From positions 24,762 through 88,761 of the forward strand of contig JBGPHT010000010.1 in the NCBI GenBank assembly GCA_041484525.1: DNA of 64,000 bases. Direction: 5' to 3'. The translations under genes and the position numbers were made by a program. Shown in pieces: positions 41,858 through 51,089 of the stretch. Source of the DNA: JBGPHT01 sp041484525 (GTDB lineage: Bacteria; Acidobacteriota; Terriglobia; Bryobacterales; Bryobacteraceae). The notes beneath the pieces were generated by a model. It was given only the letters and a program-made list of their open reading frames with translations. It was not told the origin of the DNA and did not search any database. Positions within the stretch are counted from its first letter, which is position 1; each line of letters begins with the position of its first letter.

Positions 41858-42597
41858 TGCAACCCGCCGGCGCCATCATCGAAACTCACGACCTCACGCG
41901 ACGCTTCGGCGCGTTGACGGCCGTGGACCGTCTGAACCTGACGATTGCGCCGGGGGAGATCTTCGGCCTGGTCGGTCCGGATGGCGCCGGGAAGACGACC
42001 ACACTTCGCATGCTGTGCGGCCTCATGGACCCGACCGAGGGCAGCGCCCGCGTGGCCGGCCACGATGTGGCGCGCGAATCGCGGGCGGTGAAGGACCAGA
42101 TCGGGTACATGGCGCAGCGGTTCGGTCTGTATGCCGATCTGACCGTGGAAGAGAACATGGTATTCTACGCCGACCTGTTCGGCATCGTCGGCGAGGAGCG
42201 CCGGACGCTCACCGCGCGGTTGTTGCGCATGACTCGTATGGAGCCGTTCGGCACGCGGCAGGCCGGCCGCCTTTCGGGAGGGATGAAGCAGAAACTGGCG
42301 CTGATGTGCACCCTGCTGCACCGCCCGCAGATCCTGTTTCTGGACGAGCCCACCAACGGCGTGGACCCCGTCTCGCGGCGCGACTTCTGGACGATTCTGT
42401 ACCAGCTCCTGAAAGACGGCATCACCATCTTCATGACCACCGCCTACCTGGACGAAGCGGAGCGCTGCAACCGCGTGGGCCTGATCCATAGAGGAAAGCT
42501 GCTCCGCTGCGAAACTCCCGAGGAGATGAAGCGGCAGACGGGCACGTCCACCCTGGAAGGCGCGTTCATCAAGACTATCCGCGAGGTAGAGCGATGA
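41857..42597 (+). CDS. ABC transporter ATPase 1 (half of a YbhF-like pair)
   Basis: 246 residues. Walker A is GPDGAGKTT (Asp in place of the usual Asn), signature LSGGMKQK, Walker B ILFLDEPTNGVDP, and H-loop replaced by TTAYLDEAERC (Ala-Tyr where His is expected). The changed H-loop suggests this ATPase half could be catalytically weaker and work with the second ATPase, as in asymmetric ABC pairs. E. coli YbhF carries two such domains in one protein; here they are separate genes. Confidence 0.9.
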   Translation: MQPAGAIIETHDLTRRFGALTAVDRLNLTIAPGEIFGLVGPDGAGKTTTLRMLCGLMDPTEGSARVAGHDVARESRAVKDQIGYMAQRFGLYADLTVEENMVFYADLFGIVGEERRTLTARLLRMTRMEPFGTRQAGRLSGGMKQKLALMCTLLHRPQILFLDEPTNGVDPVSRRDFWTILYQLLKDGITIFMTTAYLDEAERCNRVGLIHRGKLLRCETPEEMKRQTGTSTLEGAFIKTIREVER

Positions 42598-42706
42598 ACC
42601 GCCGCACCAGAGCCGCGACCATGAGGGAGCGGTTGGTCGTCATACGCAGCCCCCTCGACGGAGTACTCGATGAACCGGCTGCCGCCGGACGAAATATCTG
42701 CGCTGG

Positions 42707-42799
42707 AAAACCGGGGACAGGCAACGAAATTCCGATAGCCGCCCTATTCCGTTTTGAGCGGCTTGCCGGCGCGGAATTTCGAAGCCTGTCCCCGTTTTT
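42707..42799. mobile_element. MITE/REP-like hairpin element between the two ATPase genes
   Basis: A 28-base arm at 42707-42734 pairs with 42772-42799 with about 3 mismatches around a 37-base centre; both arms contain GGGGACAGGC (or its complement) and GAAATTCCG. GGGGACAGGC...GCCTGTCCCC ends are typical of small non-autonomous or REP-type elements moved by IS200-like transposases, from memory. No transposase is nearby. The element sits within the 220-base gap of an otherwise overlapping operon. Confidence 0.65.
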
Positions 42800-42817
42800 C
42801 CGACTCGGGGTAGCTTC

Positions 42818-43765
42818 ATGAACCCCACGCCCTGGGCCGTCGAGATCGACGACTTAGTAAAAACCTTCGGCCCTTTCATCGCCGTCGACCACGTGTCCCT
42901 GCGCGTCGCCAAAGGCGAGATCTTCGGCTTCCTGGGCCCTAACGGCGCCGGGAAGTCCACCACCATCCGCATGCTCTGCGGCCTTCTGACGCCCACTTCC
43001 GGACGCGCTTCAGTGAACGGCCTCGACGTCGCCACCGAGCCTGAGGCCATCCGCCGCAGCATCGGCTATATGTCGCAAAAGTTCTCCCTCTACGACGACC
43101 TCACCGTGGACGAGAACATCGATTTCTTCACCGGCATCTACGGCGTCCCGCGCGCCCTCCGCGCCGAGCGCAAGGACTACGTGCTCCAGATGGCGAATCT
43201 CGCGGAGCGGCGCAGCGCGCCCACCCACACCCTCTCGGGCGGTTGGAAACAGCGCCTCGCGCTCGGTTGCGCCATCCTGCACGACCCCCCGGTCCTGTTC
43301 CTGGACGAGCCTACTTCGGGCGTGGACCCGATCGCGCGCGGCGCCTTCTGGCACCTCATCCACGACCTCGCCGAAACCGGCCACACCATCTTCGTCACCA
43401 CCCACTACATGGACGAAGCCGAATATTGCAACCGCTTGGCGCTGATGTATCGCGGCAAGATCGTCGCGCTGGGAACGCCCGAAGAATTGAAGCGAGGTTT
43501 GACCGAGCACTCGCTGCTCCACCTGGATACGTCGGACGTACTCGAGACCATGCGCGCGATCGAGGGACTGCCGGGCGTGCACGATGTGGCTGTCTTCGGA
43601 GGCGGCCTGCACGTCACCGTGGACGACGTGGATGACACCATCCAGGAGATGCGCCGCGCGCTGTCGGCCAAAGGGATCGCCGTCCAGCGCCTGGAACCGA
43701 TTCAGCCTTCGATGGAGGACGTGTTCGTGGCCGTGATCGAAGCCGAGGAGCGCAAAGCGGCATGA
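42818..43765 (+). CDS. ABC transporter ATPase 2 (second half of a YbhF-like pair)
   Basis: 315 residues. Canonical Walker A GPNGAGKST, signature LSGGWKQR, Walker B VLFLDEPTSGVDP and an intact switch His in VTTHYMDEAEYC. A C-terminal extension (about 235-315) typical of DrrA/YbhF-type exporters follows. It has the intact catalytic set, unlike ATPase 1. It overlaps the first permease by 4 bases and is separated from ATPase 1 by a hairpin element. Confidence 0.92.
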   Translation: MNPTPWAVEIDDLVKTFGPFIAVDHVSLRVAKGEIFGFLGPNGAGKSTTIRMLCGLLTPTSGRASVNGLDVATEPEAIRRSIGYMSQKFSLYDDLTVDENIDFFTGIYGVPRALRAERKDYVLQMANLAERRSAPTHTLSGGWKQRLALGCAILHDPPVLFLDEPTSGVDPIARGAFWHLIHDLAETGHTIFVTTHYMDEAEYCNRLALMYRGKIVALGTPEELKRGLTEHSLLHLDTSDVLETMRAIEGLPGVHDVAVFGGGLHVTVDDVDDTIQEMRRALSAKGIAVQRLEPIQPSMEDVFVAVIEAEERKAA

Positions 43766-44895
43766 GTTACCGGCGGCTGCGGGCCATCCTTATTAAAGAG
43801 CTGCTCCACATCACGCGCGACTCGCGCAGCCTGGCCATGGCGCTCCTCGTCCCGGTGCTGATGCTGCTGCTTTACGGATACGCCCTCAGCCTGGATGTGG
43901 ACCGCGTCCCAACCCTGGTATACGACCAGGACCGCACCGAGGCCAGCCGCGACCTGATCCGCCGCTTCCAAGGCTCGCGCTTCTTCGACATCCGCGGCTT
44001 CGTAGACGGGTACGACGCCATCGAGCGCGGCATCGACCGCAACCAGGCCCTGATGGCCGTCGTCATCCCGCGCGACTATTCGGAGAACGTGAAGGCGGGC
44101 CGCGAAGCCACGGTGCAGCTCCTGCTGGACGGCAGCGATTCGAACACCGCATCGATCGTGATGGGCTACGCCGAGAGCGTGGTGCGCGGCTACTCCGTCG
44201 ATCTGCGCGGTCAGGCCATGAACCGCCGCGGCGGCGAGCACGTAGCGCCGCCCGTGGATGCCCGTCTGCGCGTCTGGTACAACAGCTCGCTCGAATCCAA
44301 GAACTATGTCGTCCCCGGATTGATCGCCGTCATTCTGCAGATCATTGCGGCGTTGCTGACGTCCCTCACCATCGCGCGGGAGTGGGAGATGGGCACCATG
44401 GAGCAGTTGCTGTCGACGCCGCTGCGGCCGGTCGAGGTCGTACTCGGCAAGATGCTGGCGTATTTCGCGGTGGGAATGGCGGACGCCGCCGTGGCGCTGC
44501 TGGTGGCCTTGTTCGTGTTCCAGGTGCCGATGCGCGGCAGCTATCTCTTCCTCGCGGTCTCTACCTGCATGTTCCTTTTCGGCGCGCTGTTCTGGGGAAT
44601 CTTCATCTCGGCCGGCGCGAAGACGCAGTTGCAGGCCTACCAGCTTGGGGTTTTGAGCTCGTTTCTTCCGGCGTTTCTGCTCTCCGGATTCATCTACGCC
44701 ATCGAGACCATGCCGCCGGTGATTCAGGCGATTACGTACATGGTTCCCGCGCGGTACGTAGTGACCATCATGAAGAGCGTGTTTCTGAAGGGGGTCGGAA
44801 TTCAGGTTCTGTGGGGCGAACTGGTTTTCCTCACGCTGTACGCCGTCATCGTCTTTCTGCTGGCGGTACGCAAGATGAATCAAAAGCTGGTGTGA
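43762..44895 (+). CDS. ABC-2 type permease 1 (YbhS-like)
   Basis: 377 residues. One N-terminal membrane helix (SLAMALLVPVLMLLLYGYALSL), a large periplasmic loop (about 40-180), then five helices (VIAVILQIIAALLTSLTIA, MADAAVALLVALFVF, YLFLAVSTCMFLFGALFWGIF, FLPAFLLSGFIYAIETM, LTLYAVIVFLLAV). This is the ABC2_membrane_3 arrangement. Permease 1 and 2 should form a heterodimer moving an amphiphilic substrate to HlyD and TolC. Confidence 0.9.
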   Translation: MSYRRLRAILIKELLHITRDSRSLAMALLVPVLMLLLYGYALSLDVDRVPTLVYDQDRTEASRDLIRRFQGSRFFDIRGFVDGYDAIERGIDRNQALMAVVIPRDYSENVKAGREATVQLLLDGSDSNTASIVMGYAESVVRGYSVDLRGQAMNRRGGEHVAPPVDARLRVWYNSSLESKNYVVPGLIAVILQIIAALLTSLTIAREWEMGTMEQLLSTPLRPVEVVLGKMLAYFAVGMADAAVALLVALFVFQVPMRGSYLFLAVSTCMFLFGALFWGIFISAGAKTQLQAYQLGVLSSFLPAFLLSGFIYAIETMPPVIQAITYMVPARYVVTIMKSVFLKGVGIQVLWGELVFLTLYAVIVFLLAVRKMNQKLV

Positions 44896-44898
44896 GTT

Positions 44899-46050
44899 AT
44901 GTGGGAACGGATTCGAGTCATTCTGCGGAAGGAATTCATCCAGGCGCTGCGCGAGCCGCGCATGCGCGTGCTGTTGTTCATCCCGCCCGTCGTGCAGTTG
45001 CTGGTATTCGGATTTGCAGTGAACCTGGATGTGGACCACACCCGCATCGCGTGGATGGACATGGACCGCACGCCGTCGAGCCGCGATCTGCTGGCGCGCT
45101 TCGAAGGCTCGCAGCGCTTCGACATAGTGTCGACGCCGCGCAATGAAGAGGAGGTCCAGCAGGTGCTCGATCGCGGACAGGCTCAGGCCGTGGTGCGCGT
45201 GCTGCCCGGATTCGAGCGCGATTTGCTCCGCGGCCGTCCCACCGAAGTGCAGGTGCTGCTCGACGGCACCAATTCCAATACCGCATCGCTGGTGGCCAGC
45301 TACGCGGGTGAGATCATCGCCGAATTCTCGGGCGACGCTCTGGCGGCGCAGCAGAACGTGCGCGTGCTCACGCGCAGCCCGGGTGCGCCGGTGAGCGCGG
45401 CGGTGCCGCAAGTGACCGCCCGCACGCGCGTGTGGTTCAACCCCGATCTCTACAGCCGGAATTATTTCGTCCCCGGCGTGGTGGCCAACATCATCATGAC
45501 GGTGACCCTGATGCTCACCGCCATGGCGATCGTGCGCGAGAAAGAGATCGGCACCATGGAGCAGTTGATGGTCACGCCGGTGCGCCCCATCGAGCTGATG
45601 TTGGGCAAGACGCTGCCGTTCGCCGTGGTGGGGCTGGTGGACGTCGCGCTCGTCACCGGCGTGGCGCTCGTAGTGTTCCACGTTCCGTTCCGCGGCAGCG
45701 TCCTGCTGCTCTTCTTCTGTTCGATACTCTTCCTGATGACCAGCCTGGGCGCCGGGCTATTTCTTTCGACCATCTCGCAGACGCAGCAGCAGGCCATGAT
45801 GGCGAACTTCTTCTTCTCCACCCCCGCCTTCATGCTGAGCGGCTTCGCCTTCCCCATCCGCAACATGCCTGTGGCGGTGCAGTGGCTGACCTATTTGAAT
45901 CCGCTGCGGTATTTCATGGAAATCGTGCGCGGGCTGTTCCTGAAGGGCGCCGGCGTTTCCGTCCTTTGGCCGCAAATGGTCTGTCTGGCAGTCTACGGCG
46001 TGGCCGTGCTGACCCTGAGCGCCGCGCGATTCCGCAAGAAGCTGGATTGA
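44899..46050 (+). CDS. ABC-2 type permease 2 (YbhR-like)
   Basis: 383 residues, homologous along its length to permease 1 (WERIRVILRKEFIQALREPRMRVLLFIPPVVQLLVFGFA, then an MTVTLMLTAMAIVREKEIGTMEQL coupling segment). Starts 3 bases after permease 1 stops. It is the last gene of the operon; the next gene is convergent. The pair is probably an old tandem duplication. Confidence 0.9.
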   Translation: MWERIRVILRKEFIQALREPRMRVLLFIPPVVQLLVFGFAVNLDVDHTRIAWMDMDRTPSSRDLLARFEGSQRFDIVSTPRNEEEVQQVLDRGQAQAVVRVLPGFERDLLRGRPTEVQVLLDGTNSNTASLVASYAGEIIAEFSGDALAAQQNVRVLTRSPGAPVSAAVPQVTARTRVWFNPDLYSRNYFVPGVVANIIMTVTLMLTAMAIVREKEIGTMEQLMVTPVRPIELMLGKTLPFAVVGLVDVALVTGVALVVFHVPFRGSVLLLFFCSILFLMTSLGAGLFLSTISQTQQQAMMANFFFSTPAFMLSGFAFPIRNMPVAVQWLTYLNPLRYFMEIVRGLFLKGAGVSVLWPQMVCLAVYGVAVLTLSAARFRKKLD

Positions 46051-46116
46051 CGGATTTCACTCCGAGGCGATTACGGCCGGCTTGCGCACCAGGATCCGGA
46101 AGCCTCCCACTGCATC

Positions 46117-47870
46117 CTACGGCACGAAGTTTTCCTGGATATACTTCGCCAGCGGCGAGCCGCTCAATTGATCGCCTCTCAGCCAGAACTGTAGCCAGTG
46201 GTCGTTTCGTACCACGCAATCGCCTGTATTTTGGGAAATGCCGTCGACCATCTCCTGCTGCTTCTTGGGTGAGATCAGGGCCGGCCAGTCGCCGCGTTGA
46301 TGGTGGAGAACGGCGGCTGCCCGGTCCAGAAATGCAGGCTGGCCATGCCGGGCATGGTGGTGAAGCCGCGGCAGCCGGCGTTGATGCGAGCGGTGATCGC
46401 GTGAAGTTCGGCTGCCACTTCCGGAGCCACACGTATGTGGTCCGTGCCCGGCAGCGCCAGCGGAACATCCGCCAGGTAGATGGCGCGGACGGCGAGCCCT
46501 TTCCAGGCGAGTGCGATCATGATCGCGCACACCACAGCCGCTTGACCGCGGAACTCCCAATTCATGGCGGCGAGGGCCGCGGTAAAGCCGTCATGCAGAC
46601 AGATGACGCCGGCGATTATGGGGAGAATGGCCGCAAATTCCACCTGATCGCCAGCCACCGGGTACGCATACAACATAAGAAAGGCGGCCAGGAAAGCCAG
46701 CAACGCGCGGCTCGCCGTCTGGCGAAGTTCGACACTCCTGGCCGAAGGAATCGCCGCCAGCCACAGGAGTGCCGGGCCGTAACGGAAGATCGTCTGCGGC
46801 AGATGCGCCGCTGCGCACACCACCATGCCCACGCCGTAGAAAAGTTTCAGCGCGTCCACCCAGGCTGGCCGGTCGAGCCATACCGCGAGGGCGCAGCCGA
46901 GTGCCGCGAGCGCCGCCGGCAGCCAGGACGAGAAGGGAGCGGGGGTGTACCATATGCTCGCGAAATGCAGATGCATGAGCACCATGTTGTCGAGGATGGC
47001 GCCGGGTGAAGAACCGTTCCAGAGGAATATGGCGATGACGATGCCGGCCAGAAGCGCCGAGCATCCTGCCGCGATGCCCCAGTCCGTCGCGCGCAGAAGC
47101 GGGAGGACGGGCCGGCGGTACCACGCAAAGAGCGATGCCAAGGAAGCGGTCGCGATGGCCGCGAACACCAGCGCCCAGCGGTCGTGCCAATGTGCCGAGA
47201 TCAGCAGCCACGGAAAAGCCAACGACAGCACGATCCAGACAGCGGAGAGGGCACGCCGGTTTCTGATTTCCGTGTAAGGCAGGAACGCGCCGATCGCGCC
47301 GAACCCGATGAGACCCCCGAGGTTGATCTTGATCAGCGCGGCAAAGGTGGCCAGCGTCGCCATGGCGGCCAGCGCACCGCGGGGCCGTTCCTCGATCCAC
47401 GTGGCGGCAAACACCACTGCCATCACCAGGAAAATCCCGGTTTCCTGCGGGTGGCCGGGCTCGTTGCGCAGCGATCGGAGGCTGATGATGGCCAACGCGA
47501 ACGTGAAGACCGAAAACGGGAACGAACGTGTGAACCGAAGTACGGTCCAGGAACACAGCATCGCCGTTGCCACCCAGAAGCAGAGGCTGACCCACCGGAC
47601 ACCGGCGTGCGATAGCTCCACGCCGAGGAGTCCGTGAATCATCCATCGCACGGCATAGTAGCCGGTTCCATATTGGGTGTAGATCTCGTCGAAGAGCCGG
47701 CGGCCGTCCAGGAACTGCCGGACGGTCATGAGAAGGAACCCCACATCGTCCCACCCGTCAATACCGCGAAACATCCAAAACCAGGCCGGGAACGCGCCCA
47801 GCCCGCAAAGGACCGCGTAGAACGGAATCAGTTTGATCCACGACCGCGGATGGCTCTGCCGGATGAGCAT
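46117..47870 (-). pseudogene. Multi-pass membrane protein, GT39/GT-C-like, frameshifted near its 3' end
   Basis: From ATG 47870 about 531 residues are open, with roughly 11 membrane helices and a first periplasmic loop with acidic residues (WMFRGIDGWDDVGFLL) as in GT-C glycosyltransferases. The frame stops at 46275, but another frame from about 46283 to 46117 continues with a plausible C-terminus (WPALISPKKQQEMVDGI, WLRGDQLSGSPLAKYIQENF). One extra or two missing bases near 46285 explain this. The lost part is periplasmic and about 55 residues long, so function may be impaired. Acceptor and donor unknown. Confidence 0.65.
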
Positions 47871-47900
47871 AAGTTTCCCATGGTACCGCGGCGCAGAGAA

Positions 47901-48674
47901 TCAACGGCCGAAGAGATCCAGCAGTTGAGCGGCCGTGCCGGGACCGGCGGAGAGCGTTGCATGCACGGTTCGGTCGCGCCGCTCGATGGTGGCGGAGCCG
48001 AGAAGTGCCGCCAGTTCCGGCTGCCGCAAACGGAGACCCAGGGAGGTGAGGGTGAGGAGTGCGCGCAGGCTTTCCTCGAAACCGCGCGCCCGTTCAGGCG
48101 TACTGCACTGCGCCGTGGAGTCGAGCGTGAGCCCGGAATGCAGATCGGCGCCGAGCCAGACGGTATCGGCCATGTGGAGCAGGCGGTTGATATTCTGCGC
48201 GTTGCCGGTGAGCGGAAGTGTGGCGGTCCCGCGGGCAATTATCCAGATCGCGTGGCCGGCCGCGATGGACTCGGCCTGGGCGAGAAGGTCCGCCGGCGGC
48301 GCGCTGCTGCCCGCCGGATGCCGTCCCGCAATTGCCACGTTGGCCGAGAGCAGTGTAGTGCCGGCCGGAGCGTTCCCCCGAAAGTCGCCGCGCGCCGCCG
48401 TGATGAGTACCTTGCCGTTGAACGCCACCAGCAGGTACGTGGCACGATCGAACGGCTCGGCGACCGCGCGCGCGGACGCAGGCAGCTTCGCATAGAGCGG
48501 CGACTGACGAGCCCGATCGAGATTCACACCGGCCGCCACCAGCGTATCGGCCGGAAGGCACTTCGCCAGTTCGGTATCGATGGCGTGCTTCGGACTGAAG
48601 CCGCAGGACGCTCCGGCCACGGCCAGTGCCGACACTGTGGCCAGCGCGAAGGCCGTGCGTCCAGGAGTCACCAT
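47901..48674 (-). CDS. Putative lipoprotein of unknown function
   Basis: 257 residues. The N-terminus (ALATVSALAVAGASCGF) has a lipobox with Cys24, so a lipid anchor is likely. The rest is a predicted alpha/beta periplasmic domain; I recognise no motif, but segments such as LPADTLVAAGVNLDRARQSP and ATYLLVAFNGKVLITAARGDF resemble Acidobacterial secreted proteins of unknown role. It lies between the membrane glycosyltransferase-like gene and a response regulator, all on the minus strand. Confidence 0.65.
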   Translation of the reverse strand: MVTPGRTAFALATVSALAVAGASCGFSPKHAIDTELAKCLPADTLVAAGVNLDRARQSPLYAKLPASARAVAEPFDRATYLLVAFNGKVLITAARGDFRGNAPAGTTLLSANVAIAGRHPAGSSAPPADLLAQAESIAAGHAIWIIARGTATLPLTGNAQNINRLLHMADTVWLGADLHSGLTLDSTAQCSTPERARGFEESLRALLTLTSLGLRLRQPELAALLGSATIERRDRTVHATLSAGPGTAAQLLDLFGR

Positions 48675-48714
48675 GTCATGATCGCAGACGCTGCCGGCCC
48701 GGTGAAGCCGCGAA

Positions 48715-49527
48715 TCACACGGGCCTCGTCACCATCCGTTTGACTCGCTTCAACACCTCGACCGGATTGAATGGCTTCACCACGTAATCCTCGGCGCCCA
48801 GCCGCAAGCCTTTCAGCACTTCGGATTCCTGATCGCGGGCCGTCAGCATCATGACCCGAGTCCGGGCTGCGGAATTGGGCGCATGGAGGGCAGCGAGTAC
48901 CTGATACCCGTCCATCCCCGGCATGTTGATATCCAACACGATCAGGTCGGGATTCCATTCGCGCGCGACCTCCAGCGTGTCGAGGCCGTCCGCCGTACAA
49001 CGGCAGGTCAGGTCCGCCCGTTCCAGCGTCTCTTTCAGGAGAGCGGTAATCGCAGGATCGTCGTCGGCCACCAGGACGCGGAACCGATCCTCCGGCGACG
49101 GTCCGCTGCGCACAGGCTCGCGACGGAGCGCCACCGCGGCCCTTGTCAGGATCTCCTCCGGCGTGCAGGGATAGAACATGCAGTCCGCGGCAGCCGTTTT
49201 GATCCAGGAAAGGCGCTGCCCCATGGAAGCGGCACTCAGCACGGCGATCATCGGCGCGGTTGCGGCCGCGGCCGTTTTCGGCTGACCTTCCACCGCTGGA
49301 AGCGATACAAAAACCAGGTCGCAGGCGCGGGACTCGGCCTCAAGCGCCGTGGCCGGCGAGATGCGGCAGAACGCACCCGCGCCTCCCAGCAATTCGCTGA
49401 ATCTCGCGCCTGCATCCGAGTCCAGACCAACCAGGGCTACCCGGCGCCCGGCGAGTTCGGGAAATCGCGGCAGGACAGACTCTGCTTGCGTGGCCGGTGT
49501 TTCTGAATTGGTCGGGAAGACACTCAT
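48715..49527 (-). CDS. Response regulator with a degenerate N-terminal receiver and a functional C-terminal receiver
   Basis: 270 residues, no DNA-binding output domain. The C-terminal half (about 145-270) is a full receiver: VLVADDDPAI, phospho-acceptor Asp in LIVLDINMPGMDGYQV, Thr in MLTARDQ, Lys in EDYVVKPFNP. The N-terminal half (about 25-135) keeps the fold pattern (VALVGLDSDAGARFSELL) but has VFVSLPAVEG where VLLDxxMPxxDG is expected, so it cannot be phosphorylated there. It may bind a partner kinase. It lies near the chemotaxis operon but opposite in orientation. Confidence 0.82.
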   Translation of the reverse strand: MSVFPTNSETPATQAESVLPRFPELAGRRVALVGLDSDAGARFSELLGGAGAFCRISPATALEAESRACDLVFVSLPAVEGQPKTAAAATAPMIAVLSAASMGQRLSWIKTAAADCMFYPCTPEEILTRAAVALRREPVRSGPSPEDRFRVLVADDDPAITALLKETLERADLTCRCTADGLDTLEVAREWNPDLIVLDINMPGMDGYQVLAALHAPNSAARTRVMMLTARDQESEVLKGLRLGAEDYVVKPFNPVEVLKRVKRMVTRPV

Positions 49528-49709
49528 ACAGGGCTCTTATCGGCGGCTGGGGAGAGTTCTTTAGGAATATGCTGGCGGAGAGATCAACCCTAGCACTCCT
49601 TGCTGGCGCCGGTTCGCGCCGCCACGCCTGCGTAAACGCCGCCAAATCTGGCCGTCCTCCCGTGATTTCTCCTCTCACTGCGCCCTGTCGGGCCGATGAG
49701 GAAGCGAGA

Positions 49710-51089
49710 ATGAATCACTCACTCGCAATCGGTATCGCTTTATGCGCAGGTTTCCTGCTGCCATCCACTGGCAGCGCACAAACCCCCGACAGCCCAACGC
49801 CTGCCCAGGCGACCGCTCCCGCGCCCGCGGCCGGGCCACAGCAAACAGCTACGGCGAATGCCGAGCCGAAGCCGGTGAAGCCCCCTCTGTTACCGCGATG
49901 GATCCAGTTTGGCGCGGTGATTCGCGGGAGATTCGAGGATCCCGACGGGATGAGCTTCGTGCCTGGCGCGAGCGACGGCTACTACTTGAATCGCGTCCGC
50001 GTGAACCTTATGGTGCGACCGGCCCCGTGGCTGCGGTTCTTCGCGGAGGGACAGGACGCCCGAGTGTTCGGCTATAACGCTCCCACGCAGCCGGCCTCCA
50101 TGCACAATGCGCTCGACTTGCGTCAGGGGTATGTCGAAATCAGCACTGAAGACCGGCTTGGGTTTGGGCTGCGCGTGGGGCGTCAGGAGCTATCCCTGGG
50201 CAGCACACGCCTGATCGGCATCAGCGACTGGGGCCTGAGCCGCACATTCGACGCCGCGCGATTGTCACTCTACCAGCCGGGTGTCAAGATCGACCTGATC
50301 GCGGCTTCGGTGGTGCTGCTCGACGCTGCGCGGTTCGACCGCCATAAGCCCGGCGAGCAGGTCTTTGGCGCATACTTCACGCTTGAGAAATGGGGACCGA
50401 AGCTGGCGGTGGAGCCGTACATTTTTGTGAAACGGCAGGTCCAGATCGCCGGTGAGCGCGGAGAGACCGGCGACGCCGCGGTTGGCACGCTGGGATTTCG
50501 CGTCCTCGGGAAGCTTCCGGGACGCATCGACTACTCCGCCGAGCTGGCGCACCAATCGGGCCCTTACGCGGGCGATCGTATCTCCGCCATGGCCGGCGCC
50601 TATGTCGTGGGGTGGACCGTAAATACGTCGCCGCGCAAACCGCGTTTCAGCGTCGAGTTCGATCACGCCTCCGGCGACCGGGCGAACCAGGACGGCCATC
50701 GCCAGACGTTCGATCAAATGTACGCCAACAACCACAACTACTACGGCATCGCGGACTTGATGGGTTGGCGCAACATGCGCGACGCGCGAGCCGGCTTGGA
50801 ATTCCTGATCGCCAGGAAACTGAAGCTGCAGACCGATCTCAACGAGTTTTATCTTGCCACCACCCAGGATGGCTTCTACAACGCCGGCGGAACGCGTACC
50901 GTGTTGAACCGCGGCGCCACTAGCCGCCACATCGGCTCGGAGATCGACGTCCAAGGCGTATTCCAATTCACCAAGACGCTGTCGATCGGCGCAGGGATCG
51001 CTCATCTCTTTGCTGGCGACTACCTGAAACAGTCGACCAAGGGCGGCGGGTACAACTATCCGTATCTGAGCTGGACGAAGCGGCTCTAG
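49710..51089 (+). CDS. Outer-membrane porin of the alginate-export (AlgE) type
   Basis: 459 residues from ATG 49710, chosen because GAGGAAG lies 7 bases before it and a signal peptide begins there (LAIGIALCAGFLLPSTGSAQ). A Pro/Ala/Thr linker is followed by beta-barrel repeats with RFFAEGQDARVFG, GLRVGRQELSLGSTRL, DAARLSLYQPGVKIDL, DHASGDRANQDG and YNYPYLSWTKRL. AlgE-type channels pass polysaccharides or small carbohydrates. No alginate genes adjoin. It ends before a degraded cheW remnant. Confidence 0.78.
   Translation: MNHSLAIGIALCAGFLLPSTGSAQTPDSPTPAQATAPAPAAGPQQTATANAEPKPVKPPLLPRWIQFGAVIRGRFEDPDGMSFVPGASDGYYLNRVRVNLMVRPAPWLRFFAEGQDARVFGYNAPTQPASMHNALDLRQGYVEISTEDRLGFGLRVGRQELSLGSTRLIGISDWGLSRTFDAARLSLYQPGVKIDLIAASVVLLDAARFDRHKPGEQVFGAYFTLEKWGPKLAVEPYIFVKRQVQIAGERGETGDAAVGTLGFRVLGKLPGRIDYSAELAHQSGPYAGDRISAMAGAYVVGWTVNTSPRKPRFSVEFDHASGDRANQDGHRQTFDQMYANNHNYYGIADLMGWRNMRDARAGLEFLIARKLKLQTDLNEFYLATTQDGFYNAGGTRTVLNRGATSRHIGSEIDVQGVFQFTKTLSIGAGIAHLFAGDYLKQSTKGGGYNYPYLSWTKRL

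Noticed and set aside
42594..42821. Small plus-strand frame between the two ATPase genes
   Set aside because: Its second half is the inverted-repeat element and the first half shows no domain or ribosome site; its ATG only overlaps the previous stop by chance.
43702..45681. 659-codon open frame on the minus strand
   Set aside because: Antisense to the two ABC permease genes; His/Arg/Gln-rich without domains.
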